Of a stretch of DNA of 64,000 bases, positions 32,729 to 42,270 are shown in pieces. Both the position numbers and the translations under genes were made by a program. Numbering within the stretch: position 1 is the first letter of the stretch; each line of letters opens with the position of its first letter. Origin of the DNA: Sphingorhabdus sp. YGSMI21 (GTDB taxonomy: Bacteria; Pseudomonadota; Alphaproteobacteria; Sphingomonadales; Sphingomonadaceae); the NCBI RefSeq assembly GCF_002776575.1, contig NZ_CP022549.1, forward strand, positions 132,580 through 196,579. Direction: 5' to 3'. The notes under the pieces are model-generated. The model was not told the origin of the DNA. It did not search any database and saw only the letters and a list, made by a program, of their open reading frames with translations.

Positions 32729-35700
32729 ATTGACGCTTGAGCGTTACGGGGCTTTTTCCGAACGCATCCTCCCAATTCCAACCAATGCGGGTCTCACAAT
32801 TATATACGGCCCCAATGAAGCCGGCAAAAGCACATGCCTAGCAGCAATAAGCGACATCCTGTTTGGCATTCCAGAAAGGACCCCTCATGCGAGCCTATTT
32901 GGTTATGATGGAATGAGAGTGAGCGCTGAGTTGGTCGATGCTGACGGAACTGCATTGACATTGCGCAGACGTCGTGGCCGTGTTCGCACCCTATCCGATG
33001 CGGCAGGCACACCCCTTGATGACTCAATCCTAAATGCGATGCTCGGCGCTACCACCCGCGAGCGTTTTGCGACATTGTTTGGGCTCAACCATGAGACGCT
33101 CCGCTCAGGCGGATCGAGCCTGCTCGCGGCAGAAGGTGATATAGGTCGTTTGATAGTTGAAGCAGGCGGAGGTCTACGGTCGCTTATGGCGCGGCTAGAT
33201 TCCATTGATGAAGAAGCGGACAAACTCTTTGCGCCGCGCAAATCAAGCGAGCGAGCTTATTACAAAGCGCTGGAGGCTTTCGATACCGCTGAGCGCGAGG
33301 TTAAGCTCCACATGGTGACACGCGATGCCTATGAGAAAAGCCGAAAGGCCGCAGATGCTGCGACCAAAAAACTGGATGATACACGGGCAGAACGGCAAAA
33401 TGTCAGTACCGAAATTTCTGTTCTGGAGCGATTAGTTCGGGCGGTCCCGCATATACTCACGCTCGATCGGTTGTCCACGGCATTGAGCGAATATGAGGAT
33501 ATCAGCGCGCTAGAGCCAAACTTTGACAAACAGATTAATGCGGCACTTAAGCTGCGTGAAGAAACCGTATCAGCGCTAACCAAGGGACGTATAAATCGGG
33601 ACAGGCTCTCACTGCGGTTTGATGCCCTGGAGGTTTCAGAAGCGTTTATTGGAGCAGAGGCGGCAGTTCGCGATATCACCGAACAAGCTATCCATGTACG
33701 CAAAGCTAGGGCTGACCGACCAAACCGGCTCAAAGAGATCGAAAGCGACGAAGCTCGACTTACCACGCTACGCCGTATGTTACACTTGCCTGCCGATGCC
33801 GATCTAACAACACGTTTGCCGAGCCAAGAAGTTTTGGATGAGGTGCAAAAAATGGCAACACAAGCAATCGAGCGCGGGACCGCTCTGGTTGCCGCTCGGG
33901 AACGCAAAGCCGACATCACCGACCGTCTTGAGGTATCAAAGCATCGGCTCGATGTAGCTATCGCTGCCGGCTACCAAACGCCGGTAGAGTTTAGCCCGGT
34001 ACAATTTGCAAATTTGTCCGCGCAAGTAGGCACGATTGAAACGACGCGAGGTCAGGCGGTCGAAGCAATGACGAAGGTGAAGGACACGATTACTTCCCTT
34101 GGTTTCCAAACTTCCGAAGAGCTAGCTTCTTTCGATTGTCCTTCCTCGGAAGCCATCCGCACTGAACAAGTAGCGTGCTCAGAACTCGAAAAGTCCCTTG
34201 CGGACCAGCTTGAACAAAGGATCGGTGCCGAAAAAAGGGCAAAGACGGCAACCAATGCCATTGCACAGGCTGAAGCAACAGGCCCAGTGGCATCAGACAG
34301 TGCGCTAGCCGATGCGCGCAACACACGGAGCGATGCCTGGTCGCCTTTGCGTTCCGCTTATCTTGATGACGACATCCCCGCAGACACGGTAGTCCGGCGC
34401 ACCGGAATCGAAGTCTATGAACGTCAAATCCGAGATACCGATGATTTGGCAGATCGGCGCGCGGCAGAAGCGAAGCATGCGGCCAATCTTGCCGTCGCCC
34501 GTCAGCAGCTTGAAATCAGCAATATTGAGATCGAAGGTTGCACTGCGCTAATTGAAGATATTGGCCAACGACTCAACAATAGAACCAGCGCCTTCGCCTC
34601 CGCCTTTCCAAGTGCAACCGAACAATACCCCCAGCTTTCAGGCCTGCTCGAATTTGCCGAGCGCCGGGAACTGGCTCTGGCCGCGCTCGCCGCTGCACGC
34701 GCGCTCCAAGTTGATGTTGATCGCCAAGAAGCCGACCTAGAACCGGTTTGCGCGCTATTCGAGACCGCACAAGGTGTAATGAAGGTTACTCCCACGGAGG
34801 GGCAAACATTTTCTTCCCAAGTACACGCATTATGCGCGGCACTCAGCAAACATGAAAGTGGGAATGCGGACTATCGGCGCAATCTGCATGATTACGAGGA
34901 GCTGGAGCCAAAAGCGAACCGCGCCGAGCAGGATCTTTCAGACATGTTAGCGGCGGAAAAGATCTGGGATCAACAATGGAGCGCGGCGTTGGTCAAACTC
35001 GGGCTCGATTCCAGTCTTGCCCCTCAAAACGCAGGCACGCTGGTCAGCGAATGGTCGGGCGCCCGTGCGACGCTAGGAACGATAGCACAATCCCAAACGC
35101 GGCTTACCCGTATGGATGAAGATGAAGCTGCGTTGCAGGCGGCAGTTGACGCTTTGGGTGAAAGTCTCCAGCTCGCATTGCCCACGGACCTTCTTGCGGC
35201 TACCGACCAGATCGCGGCGCGGTGGCAAGAGCATGATGCAATTCGAGTGCAGCGCGTTGCGCTCGCACCCGATGTCGAGGAAATCAAGGCTGATTGTGCT
35301 TTGTTGGAGACTGCCGATCGCAGCTCCCAGAAAGCGCTGGAAGCACTTGCCGAGCGCGCTGGTGTTCCGGCTGAAGATGCTCCTTTGCGTGACATTGAGA
35401 GGCGATGTGCTGCCCGGTCTCAGCTTATGGAAGAGAAAGTGCAAGCGGAGCGGTCGATAGCGGATGTGAGCGATGGTCTCTCCGTTACCGCCTTGCGTGA
35501 TCAGTGGGCAGAACGCGATTTAGATGCGCTTCGAGGCGCCCTGAGTGCTGCTCAGGAGCAATCAAAACAGTTTGAAGCCGAACTCGAGGCTACGATACTT
35601 GAACAAAAGACTGCACAGGATGCTCTCGACCAATTTGCAGCGGAATCAGGTGTAAATCATGCCATCGCTGAGCGCGAAAGCGCGGCCGCTGCCATGCAGA

Positions 35701-36200
35701 TCGCTATCGAACGCTATGTCGAACTCACTGTAGCGCGCGCGCTGATTACTAAGGCAATCGAGAAGGTTCGCAACGAGCAGCAGGATCCGCTAGTTAGCCG
35801 TGCAGGTGAACTTTTTGCGTTCACGACGCGCGGGGAATTTGCGGGAATCGACACCGATATTGATGACAAAGGCCAGCCTGTTGTGGTTGGTCGGCGAAAA
35901 ACGGGTTCTGCGGTTTCGGTTGCAAACATGAGCGATGGAACACGTGATCAGCTGTTCCTAGCGTTCAGGCTGGCAAGTCTCGAGCATTATGCCGCTTCGA
36001 CCGAGCCGTTACCGTTCATTGCCGATGATATCTTGGTGCATTTCGATGATGAGCGCAGCGCAGCTACGCTGGATCTGCTCGCAGAGTTTGCAAAAACCAA
36101 CCAGGTATTGCTATTCACTCATCATAGCCGAGTGCGTGACGATGCTAACCGATTAGAAGCTAAGGGGTTAGCAAAGATCGTCGAGATTGAACGCGTCTAG
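32715..36200 (+). CDS. YhaN/SbcC-like SMC-type ATPase
   Basis: 1161 residues. Walker A IIYGPNEAGKSTCLAA (~28-43) at the N-terminus, long coiled coils through the middle (~190-980), and at the C-terminus the ABC signature MSDGTRDQLFLAFRLA with Walker B LPFIADDILVHFDDE and the H-loop LLFTHHSR. It forms the ATPase arm of the nuclease complex with the upstream gene. YhaN-type proteins are smaller-hinged relatives of Rad50/SbcC; I see no CxxC zinc hook. Confidence 0.9.
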   Translation: MQLTELTLERYGAFSERILPIPTNAGLTIIYGPNEAGKSTCLAAISDILFGIPERTPHASLFGYDGMRVSAELVDADGTALTLRRRRGRVRTLSDAAGTPLDDSILNAMLGATTRERFATLFGLNHETLRSGGSSLLAAEGDIGRLIVEAGGGLRSLMARLDSIDEEADKLFAPRKSSERAYYKALEAFDTAEREVKLHMVTRDAYEKSRKAADAATKKLDDTRAERQNVSTEISVLERLVRAVPHILTLDRLSTALSEYEDISALEPNFDKQINAALKLREETVSALTKGRINRDRLSLRFDALEVSEAFIGAEAAVRDITEQAIHVRKARADRPNRLKEIESDEARLTTLRRMLHLPADADLTTRLPSQEVLDEVQKMATQAIERGTALVAARERKADITDRLEVSKHRLDVAIAAGYQTPVEFSPVQFANLSAQVGTIETTRGQAVEAMTKVKDTITSLGFQTSEELASFDCPSSEAIRTEQVACSELEKSLADQLEQRIGAEKRAKTATNAIAQAEATGPVASDSALADARNTRSDAWSPLRSAYLDDDIPADTVVRRTGIEVYERQIRDTDDLADRRAAEAKHAANLAVARQQLEISNIEIEGCTALIEDIGQRLNNRTSAFASAFPSATEQYPQLSGLLEFAERRELALAALAAARALQVDVDRQEADLEPVCALFETAQGVMKVTPTEGQTFSSQVHALCAALSKHESGNADYRRNLHDYEELEPKANRAEQDLSDMLAAEKIWDQQWSAALVKLGLDSSLAPQNAGTLVSEWSGARATLGTIAQSQTRLTRMDEDEAALQAAVDALGESLQLALPTDLLAATDQIAARWQEHDAIRVQRVALAPDVEEIKADCALLETADRSSQKALEALAERAGVPAEDAPLRDIERRCAARSQLMEEKVQAERSIADVSDGLSVTALRDQWAERDLDALRGALSAAQEQSKQFEAELEATILEQKTAQDALDQFAAESGVNHAIAERESAAAAMQIAIERYVELTVARALITKAIEKVRNEQQDPLVSRAGELFAFTTRGEFAGIDTDIDDKGQPVVVGRRKTGSAVSVANMSDGTRDQLFLAFRLASLEHYAASTEPLPFIADDILVHFDDERSAATLDLLAEFAKTNQVLLFTHHSRVRDDANRLEAKGLAKIVEIERV

Positions 36201-36499
36201 ATATCTGCGTTTGCTAAAACTAAGAAACCATCCGCAATTGAGCCCACCTCTGCTGAACGTCGCTGTGATGGTTCGACTAAAACCATCTCGCCAACATTGT
36301 CGCATCGGCCACGCATCGCCAGCTCGACAGCCAATTCTCAGTTTCCGCACACAATTGACTGCTGCAACATTGCACTGATAAGATTATCCAAACCTTCGTC
36401 ACTTCGAAAACGATCAAGAAATTACTCAATTAACGATCTCTAATTATACGGGGAATAGATTTTCATCGCCTTTTATATCAATCATATGCTGATAAATCA
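36201..36499. other. 299-bp gap between convergent genes
   Basis: Nothing gene-like seen. The right half is AT-rich. It separates the end of the YhaN-like gene from the end of the NTPase gene; no clear terminator hairpin was recognised. Confidence 0.4.
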
Positions 36500-38773
36500 C
36501 TAGGCTCTAAGACTGGTAAACAGAGCGTTCAACGCCCCGTCGTCGAACTTTTCATCCTCCGCGGAGGATGAGGTTGGAATTGTTGACGGGCTGGCAACCG
36601 GCACAGAATTTTCTTCAATATGCCCGATACGCTCATCAATTGTCATCAACGCTGAGTCGAGACGGTAACCCGATACGTTCGCTCTGGGTGCCAATTTCTT
36701 GATTGCTTCAGAATAATCAGACAGAGTAGATTCAGATTCTTCCTGCTCGCACGTGTCGCCAATGTTATCAATTGTATCGATAATGGCATTCGTCACAGCC
36801 GTCTTGATATCAGGGTTGATGTTTGTATTTTTTTCTACCGCATCAGACAGATTCACCAGTTCATCGGCCCATATGCCGTCGTTTATCAATTTTATTACCG
36901 CCCTTTCCAATTCTTCTTTCAAGGTGATAATTTGTGGTCCCGATTGAACATAATCGTCGTCGTCAATATGCGCGATAATCTCTAGCAATGATGTCGCATC
37001 TTTCCAGGCACTAAATCGTTGCGGAGGGGATTTGGTGAGCTCAATTGCCGCGGTCACAAACTCTTCGTCAGATGTAGTGCTCCACCATTCGAGTAAGAGT
37101 TCAATCCGACGGGAATTGCTGAGATCGGCGTATACCCAAGTGTTATCCGGGCCATCTTTCCAATGGGCCGCTGTTTTTAACGTGGAAATCAATCCTTTGA
37201 ATTGTAGCGCGATGGCCGCCTGCACATCCGGCGCTAGAAGTTTCTCAGAAACGAATTTCCAAAGGGCTGATGCCATATCTCCAGTCGTCGCACTCAGGGC
37301 AACGGATTGGAGCAGCGAACCATCTATGAGATAATCTGCCAGATAGTCCCTGAGCGACGGATTGATAAAATCAACCGTTCCATCATCAATTCTGACAAAC
37401 CCACCTTCCAGTGTTCTGAGCGATTCCTCATAATCCTTAAAACCCTGTGGAATGCCGTTTTGCTTGCATAAATGGTCGTGTAAGATTTTGAAACTATCGC
37501 GCAGGCCATCGGTATTTTCGCCAAATCGACCAGAAAAGAACAAGGAGATAAGCAAGTGCCGACAAGCTGGGGAAATATGACTCTGGAACGCGGCATCCCA
37601 AAGTTTTTTTGGGTTTTTTAACATGGACAGGAATGTTTTAGGATAATCTTCGGCGTTAATTTCACCTAATCGTATGACGTCCGTCATCCATTCAATTACG
37701 CGGGGGTTGTAGTTATCGTGGTCAACAATTTTCGATATTTTGCCGCTATCCAAAAGTGCATTTATGTGGGTCTGCGGTGTATTGCCGACCAATAGATGAT
37801 TGTAGAGGATACGGGCGCGAATACCGCGCGTGTAGGATCCCATATCGAGAACATAGGTGCTAATATCCACGCGACTGTCAGCCAAGCGATCAGATGCCCC
37901 CTGCGCTTCATTCAATATGTAGGCGCGAGTGGTCAGAACAAAACGGGCATTGGGACTGTTTCGTATGCGATTCATGAAGGTCGCGAGAACAGAATCCGTT
38001 GATGCTAATGCCTGCCGATCCAATGCAATCGACCCGAGAAAATCGTCGAAAAAGAAAATTTGTTTTTGTGAATCATCAATATGCGTGAAACGGTCATCCA
38101 GATTGCGAATGGCAATCAGATCCCATTCTTCGCTAATATGAGCAAAGGCCAGCATTTCCGCGAGCGTCGTTTTCCCGACACCGGGGGGGCCAGAAACAAT
38201 CAATACATGGTGTTTCTCAAGAATTTTTTGTGCATCGGCCAGGCTTGAATTTTGGGCATAAACGCGAACTTTCGCCGCAATTTCCTGCTTTGTCGTCGCC
38301 GTAAAGGCGTGTGATGAGGCATTTAAAATCGAGTCCAAAACCGCGCTGCTTGATAGCCATAGCTTGCAGTGCGCCCTAACGACCTTTGGATGATCGTTTA
38401 GCAAGGCATTGAGTTCGGATTGACCTATAATATCAGCTTGCTTTTTTAGGGACGGCCCGATGATCCCGGCCAATTCCTTTTTCCTTGCTGGCGTCAACGG
38501 GCAGGACGTAATCAAAATATATCGAGATGGGTTAAGCGCGTCTATCGATTGGCGCTCCTTTTTCATCTTTGATTTTAAAGACGGATAGCCGGAATCGACG
38601 AGATGTTTGGCTTGCAATATAATATCGCCATCAGCAGTCGAGTGACGTCCATCCATTCCATCGTCGGGACCGTTGGCAAATATTTCAAATGGAACATCAA
38701 GTGATTTTCCGACTATATCGGCTGCAAGGTCTTCAAAATCAGCTGGTAGCAGGGAACGAAAATCATAAGGCAT
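36500..38773 (-). CDS. Mrr-like nuclease / nSTAND-type NTPase
   Basis: 757 residues. N-terminal ~130 residues resemble a restriction-endonuclease (Mrr-like PD-(D/E)XK) domain: FEDLAADIVG, GMDGRHSTADGDIILQAKHL with D41 and Q54-x-K56 as candidate active site. A STAND-type P-loop NTPase follows: SGPPGVGKTTLAEM (Walker A ~194-207), KQIFFFDDFLG (Walker B), RFVLTTRAYIL (sensor). The C-terminal half is a helical region without clear repeats. Architecture matches nSTAND defence proteins in which ATPase oligomerisation activates a nuclease. It follows the Fic gene by 3 bases. Confidence 0.82.
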   Translation of the reverse strand: MPYDFRSLLPADFEDLAADIVGKSLDVPFEIFANGPDDGMDGRHSTADGDIILQAKHLVDSGYPSLKSKMKKERQSIDALNPSRYILITSCPLTPARKKELAGIIGPSLKKQADIIGQSELNALLNDHPKVVRAHCKLWLSSSAVLDSILNASSHAFTATTKQEIAAKVRVYAQNSSLADAQKILEKHHVLIVSGPPGVGKTTLAEMLAFAHISEEWDLIAIRNLDDRFTHIDDSQKQIFFFDDFLGSIALDRQALASTDSVLATFMNRIRNSPNARFVLTTRAYILNEAQGASDRLADSRVDISTYVLDMGSYTRGIRARILYNHLLVGNTPQTHINALLDSGKISKIVDHDNYNPRVIEWMTDVIRLGEINAEDYPKTFLSMLKNPKKLWDAAFQSHISPACRHLLISLFFSGRFGENTDGLRDSFKILHDHLCKQNGIPQGFKDYEESLRTLEGGFVRIDDGTVDFINPSLRDYLADYLIDGSLLQSVALSATTGDMASALWKFVSEKLLAPDVQAAIALQFKGLISTLKTAAHWKDGPDNTWVYADLSNSRRIELLLEWWSTTSDEEFVTAAIELTKSPPQRFSAWKDATSLLEIIAHIDDDDYVQSGPQIITLKEELERAVIKLINDGIWADELVNLSDAVEKNTNINPDIKTAVTNAIIDTIDNIGDTCEQEESESTLSDYSEAIKKLAPRANVSGYRLDSALMTIDERIGHIEENSVPVASPSTIPTSSSAEDEKFDDGALNALFTSLRA

Positions 38774-38776
38774 AGT

Positions 38777-40264
38777 TTAATCTTCCACTGCCGCTTGCGA
38801 CCAATCGAGCTTAGCATGTTCACCTTCTTCAAAAGCGTTCGTTGCATCAAGCATGGCTCGTGCCTGTGCGAATGAATTCCAATCAATCGAACGGGTGTAA
38901 TTTTGTGCAACGTCTAAAGTTCGTATGGTTGGGGTCGTGTGGTTATTGTGAGAAAGAGCTTTCAATGAACTGAGATAATCCGTGCGATATGCCGTTGGAA
39001 TGATAATTCGTTCCTGATTCCCGGCGATAAGTTCTGCGTTCATCATAATTCTGGCGATGCGCCCATTTCCATCGGAAAAAGGATGCACCTCGCTTATTAA
39101 CACCTTAGCAAAAACCGCACGTTGGAAAGGTTCTGGCAGGGCTTCCAGAAACTCAAAACCCTTTTTCAATGTGCCTTCGACCAAATCCGGTAATACAAAT
39201 ATAGTGTTACCTGCTTGATTGTTTTTAGCTTTGAAAACGCCAGGATTTTTTTCTGGTCTCGCCGACATAACTGTCGCGTGTCTAGCCCTTAACTTCTCAA
39301 TGAAATCTTCGAATGATTTGGGAAGCTGGCGCATTTCTCGCTCGTCAGACACGATGCGGAATGTACCCAAAACATCGTGTGCGTCATTTGGTCTTTCCTC
39401 CGGGATACTGCCCTTGAAAATGATGTCCTGGGCTTCCTCAACGGTAAACTTGGTTCCCTCAATAAAATTGGAAAAATAGGATTCAAAAAAGGCGACGTTA
39501 GCTATCGCCTCATCTGATTCAGCAACGGGCGGACGACTTTCAGGAACAATTTCGTGGAGTGCAAAAAACAATTTTTCAAAAAGTGATAAACGATCCGTAT
39601 CGAAAGGTTGGCCTGCGGCTCTTGCCTTTCCTACAGCACCTTCGATTTTCCCATCTTGTGTTCCAATTAGCGCACCGATCAGATTGTTAAATTGCTCAAA
39701 CTCATCATCAAGACCAAGCGCGGGGGCAATGTCGCGTGCCTCGTCCCTTAGGCGATTGATTGCTTGTTCGCCCTGTCGGTTAATATATCTGTCGAGATGA
39801 TTTTCCATTTCTTCACTGGAAAGCGTACGAGCAACGCCTCCTGCTCTCGCTCGTGAAAGTTTCATATTCTCCAAATATGCGCGCGCTGGCGATGATAAGC
39901 GCGCTCCTCCTGCGAACGGTTTATCACTTTCAAGTGCCGCGGCTCCTTTGCGTGGCTGGAATGTTAAACCAGGAAGACTGACTTTTCGCATCTTATTGGA
40001 AATCAGGAACACTGACCCGTCTTCTGCAGGTCCGTTTTCTAAGGCAGTGCGATCAGCAATAATTGCGTCTGGATAATAGCCTGTAATTAGATGGTACCAG
40101 TTTCGGCGCACTAACCTTTCGGGATCTTCATTCATTTTTCGAGTATAAAGGCGGGTTCCAATCTTGCGCAGACGGCCTGCCTCGACGGCGTCATAAACAG
40201 CCTTCGTGATTTCCGTGTTCGATACAAACACTTCTGGCATATTTGCTATGGATAATTCGGGCAT
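38777..40264 (-). CDS. Fic-family AMP-transferase with AbiEi-like N-terminus
   Basis: 495 residues from ATG 40264 (AAAGGAGC upstream). The Fic motif is complete, HPFSDGNGR (about 394-402). An inhibitory motif of the (S/T)xxxE(G/N) type, SNFIEG (about 265-270), lies upstream, as in class II Fic proteins that restrain themselves. The N-terminus (ITKAVYDAVEAGRLRKIGTRLYTRK ... IIADRTALEN) resembles the winged-helix part of AbiEi-type antitoxins, suggesting DNA binding or target recognition. Probably co-transcribed with the NTPase gene. Substrate protein unknown. Confidence 0.85.
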   Translation of the reverse strand: MPELSIANMPEVFVSNTEITKAVYDAVEAGRLRKIGTRLYTRKMNEDPERLVRRNWYHLITGYYPDAIIADRTALENGPAEDGSVFLISNKMRKVSLPGLTFQPRKGAAALESDKPFAGGARLSSPARAYLENMKLSRARAGGVARTLSSEEMENHLDRYINRQGEQAINRLRDEARDIAPALGLDDEFEQFNNLIGALIGTQDGKIEGAVGKARAAGQPFDTDRLSLFEKLFFALHEIVPESRPPVAESDEAIANVAFFESYFSNFIEGTKFTVEEAQDIIFKGSIPEERPNDAHDVLGTFRIVSDEREMRQLPKSFEDFIEKLRARHATVMSARPEKNPGVFKAKNNQAGNTIFVLPDLVEGTLKKGFEFLEALPEPFQRAVFAKVLISEVHPFSDGNGRIARIMMNAELIAGNQERIIIPTAYRTDYLSSLKALSHNNHTTPTIRTLDVAQNYTRSIDWNSFAQARAMLDATNAFEEGEHAKLDWSQAAVED

Positions 40265-40436
40265 TAACGTGCTCCTTTTACCCATCATACCGATTTATCG
40301 TTATTTAAGAAGCCATTTTTCCGATTTTTCGCAATTTATGTAGGATTTCGACGAGATTTTGAAAGTGCTTGATGATACTCGCCATCTTGCGACCAAAGGG
40401 TTAGCCACTATTGTCAGATCGCTTATCCAAAATATA

Positions 40437-40477
40437 TGACATATCATGTCTATTGACATTATACACATGATATGTCA
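40437..40477. promoter_or_regulatory. HipB-type operator: perfect 13-bp inverted repeat
   Basis: TGACATATCATGT (40437-40449) and ACATGATATGTCA (40465-40477) are exact reverse complements separated by 15 bases. Each half is itself nearly palindromic (ACAT-N3-ATGT), so each can hold one dimer of the Xre repressor. The array surrounds a TTGACA-like box (40454-40459) and lies directly upstream of hipB and 170 bases from the divergent fic gene. HipB proteins bind this kind of site cooperatively to repress hipBA. Confidence 0.75.
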
Positions 40478-40487
40478 CTTATTTTTA

Positions 40488-40829
40488 ATGCCACGCGCCT
40501 CCAGAGTCACATCGGGTCTACCCCCACAAAGCAAGCGAGCACTTGTGTCGTTGGGCAAGGACATTACCGTAGCCCGCAAACGGCGCAAGATTAGTCAAAA
40601 AATCATGGCCGAGCGTATATTCGTGTCGGTCCAAACAGTCCAGCGGCTCGAATCTGGTGATCCTACTGTAGGCATTGCAATTCTTGCCAGCGCATTGTTC
40701 GTTCTCGGGTTTACCAAGCGACTTGCAGAATTGGCAGCTCCAGAAAGCGACCAAGTTGGTATGCGCGAACATCTGGCTCGATTGCCAAAGAAAACACATA
40801 GCGAATCCTCTAAAGATTTGGATTTCTAG
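40488..40829 (+). CDS. hipB: HipB-like Xre antitoxin/repressor
   Basis: 113 residues from ATG 40488; the earlier ATG at 40446 lies within the operator repeat and is unlikely. Xre HTH: LGKDITVARKRRKISQKIMAERIFVSVQTVQRLESGDPTVGIAILASALFVLGFTKRLAEL. It represses the hipBA operon and inhibits the HipA kinase. The C-terminal tail is short and basic. hipA follows after 6 bases. Confidence 0.88.
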   Translation: MPRASRVTSGLPPQSKRALVSLGKDITVARKRRKISQKIMAERIFVSVQTVQRLESGDPTVGIAILASALFVLGFTKRLAELAAPESDQVGMREHLARLPKKTHSESSKDLDF

Positions 40830-40835
40830 GCGCGT

Positions 40836-42077
40836 ATGGCCGTGATCGAGACCTATGTTTTTGTCCATTTGGCAGAGGGGCCAGTGCCCGCAGGACTTCT
40901 GACAATGACAGATGAGCAGCGGACTCAGTTTTCAACTTTCGCTTATGGCCGCCGCTATCTTGAGCGCCCGGACCGGATTCCCGTCGATCCGGTTGCATTG
41001 CCATTGACCAGTGGGTCGGCGGATCAGATATTTCGTACCGAAGAAGGATTTGCTGTATTTGGCGGCATTCGCGATGCAGCACCTGATGGTTGGGGCCAAT
41101 ATTTAATGTATAAGGCGATGGGTGACAGAACGCCAACCGAGGCCGACCTCATTTTGGCATCGGGTGATCACCGGGTTGGCGCATTGGCCTTTGGGCCCAC
41201 GCCGGCAAAGCCGCAGCGCATCACTCCGTGGGGCGACGGCGATGCACCAGGCGAACATTTTGACCTAGCCGAACTCGCAGAAGCGGCCGAACGCGCACAA
41301 AATGTTGACCTGCTTGATGAAAACTTGCGCAAATTGCTAACCGCCGGATCATCTCTTGGCGGTGCTCGCCCCAAAGCTGCAACAGAGATCAATGGACAGC
41401 CCTGGATCGCAAAGTTTCAAGCACAAAAAGACACTTTTCCTGAATGCCGGGTTGAACTGGCAACAATGCGTCTGGCAAAAGAATGTGGGCTCGACGTACC
41501 AGCTCTTGGATTTGAAAATATCCTCGGCCGTGACATATATATGATTGAGCGGTTCGACAGGAGCATGAATAAGCAACATCGCACTCCTTTTGCCTCCGGA
41601 CTAACGATGCTGGCAGCCCATGAAAGTGAAGTTAGCCAGTATAATTATCGCGATCTGGCCGCTGTGTTGCGACAACACGGGACAATGGTGAAAACCGATT
41701 TGAATGAGCTTTTTAAGCGGATGGTGTTCAACATTCTGGTTACTAACGATGATGATCATCTACGCAATCACGGATTTTTATATGATGGTAATGGCTGGAG
41801 GTTGTCACCTTTGTATGACGTTGTCCCCAAACCGCAAATTGGATTTGAGCGGCGACTGGTCTTGGGAGTTGGCCCACAAGGCCGGGACGCAACCCTAGTC
41901 AACGCCATTGCCGGCGCGCCCGATTTTGATCTTTCGCTTGAAGAAGCAGAGGCTATCACTGTCGAGCTTGCTGGGACTGTTGCCAATGGATGGGAAGAAG
42001 CATTCCGGAGCGCTGGTATAAACGCGGCGGATATAGCTCGATTTGCGACTTGTTTCAGAGAGGCCCAAGCAAGCTAA
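40836..42077 (+). CDS. hipA: HipA-family serine/threonine kinase toxin
   Basis: 413 residues. N-subdomain (ETYVFVHLAEGPVPAGLLTM ... AVFGGIRDAAPDGWGQ) and HipA kinase core: SSLGGARPKAATEINGQPWIAKF (ATP-binding Gly/Ser loop and Lys), VPALGFENI, MIERFDR, then NILVTNDDDHLRNHGFLYDG (catalytic NDDDHxxNH motif) and LSPLYDVVP (metal-binding Asp). HipA kinases phosphorylate GltX or related aminoacyl-tRNA synthetases and slow growth. Confidence 0.93.
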   Translation: MAVIETYVFVHLAEGPVPAGLLTMTDEQRTQFSTFAYGRRYLERPDRIPVDPVALPLTSGSADQIFRTEEGFAVFGGIRDAAPDGWGQYLMYKAMGDRTPTEADLILASGDHRVGALAFGPTPAKPQRITPWGDGDAPGEHFDLAELAEAAERAQNVDLLDENLRKLLTAGSSLGGARPKAATEINGQPWIAKFQAQKDTFPECRVELATMRLAKECGLDVPALGFENILGRDIYMIERFDRSMNKQHRTPFASGLTMLAAHESEVSQYNYRDLAAVLRQHGTMVKTDLNELFKRMVFNILVTNDDDHLRNHGFLYDGNGWRLSPLYDVVPKPQIGFERRLVLGVGPQGRDATLVNAIAGAPDFDLSLEEAEAITVELAGTVANGWEEAFRSAGINAADIARFATCFREAQAS

Positions 42078-42270
42078 CCGGTGGTTGCCAATGTGCAATT
42101 TCTCAAACAAATTTTTTTAAACCGTCTTTATGCCGACCACCAAGCGAGGCGACGTATCAGCGGTTCTCTAAACCTTCACATCGAAAAAAACCGCAACAGA
42201 CCTAATACAGATATCCAAAGGCCCCACAGCGCGAAGGCTAATAGCAACCCAAATTCCAAACGAAGGCGCA

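Noticed and set aside
40446..40487. Upstream ATG for the HipB-like protein
   Set aside because: Lies inside the perfect inverted-repeat operator; the ATG at 40488 is more likely.
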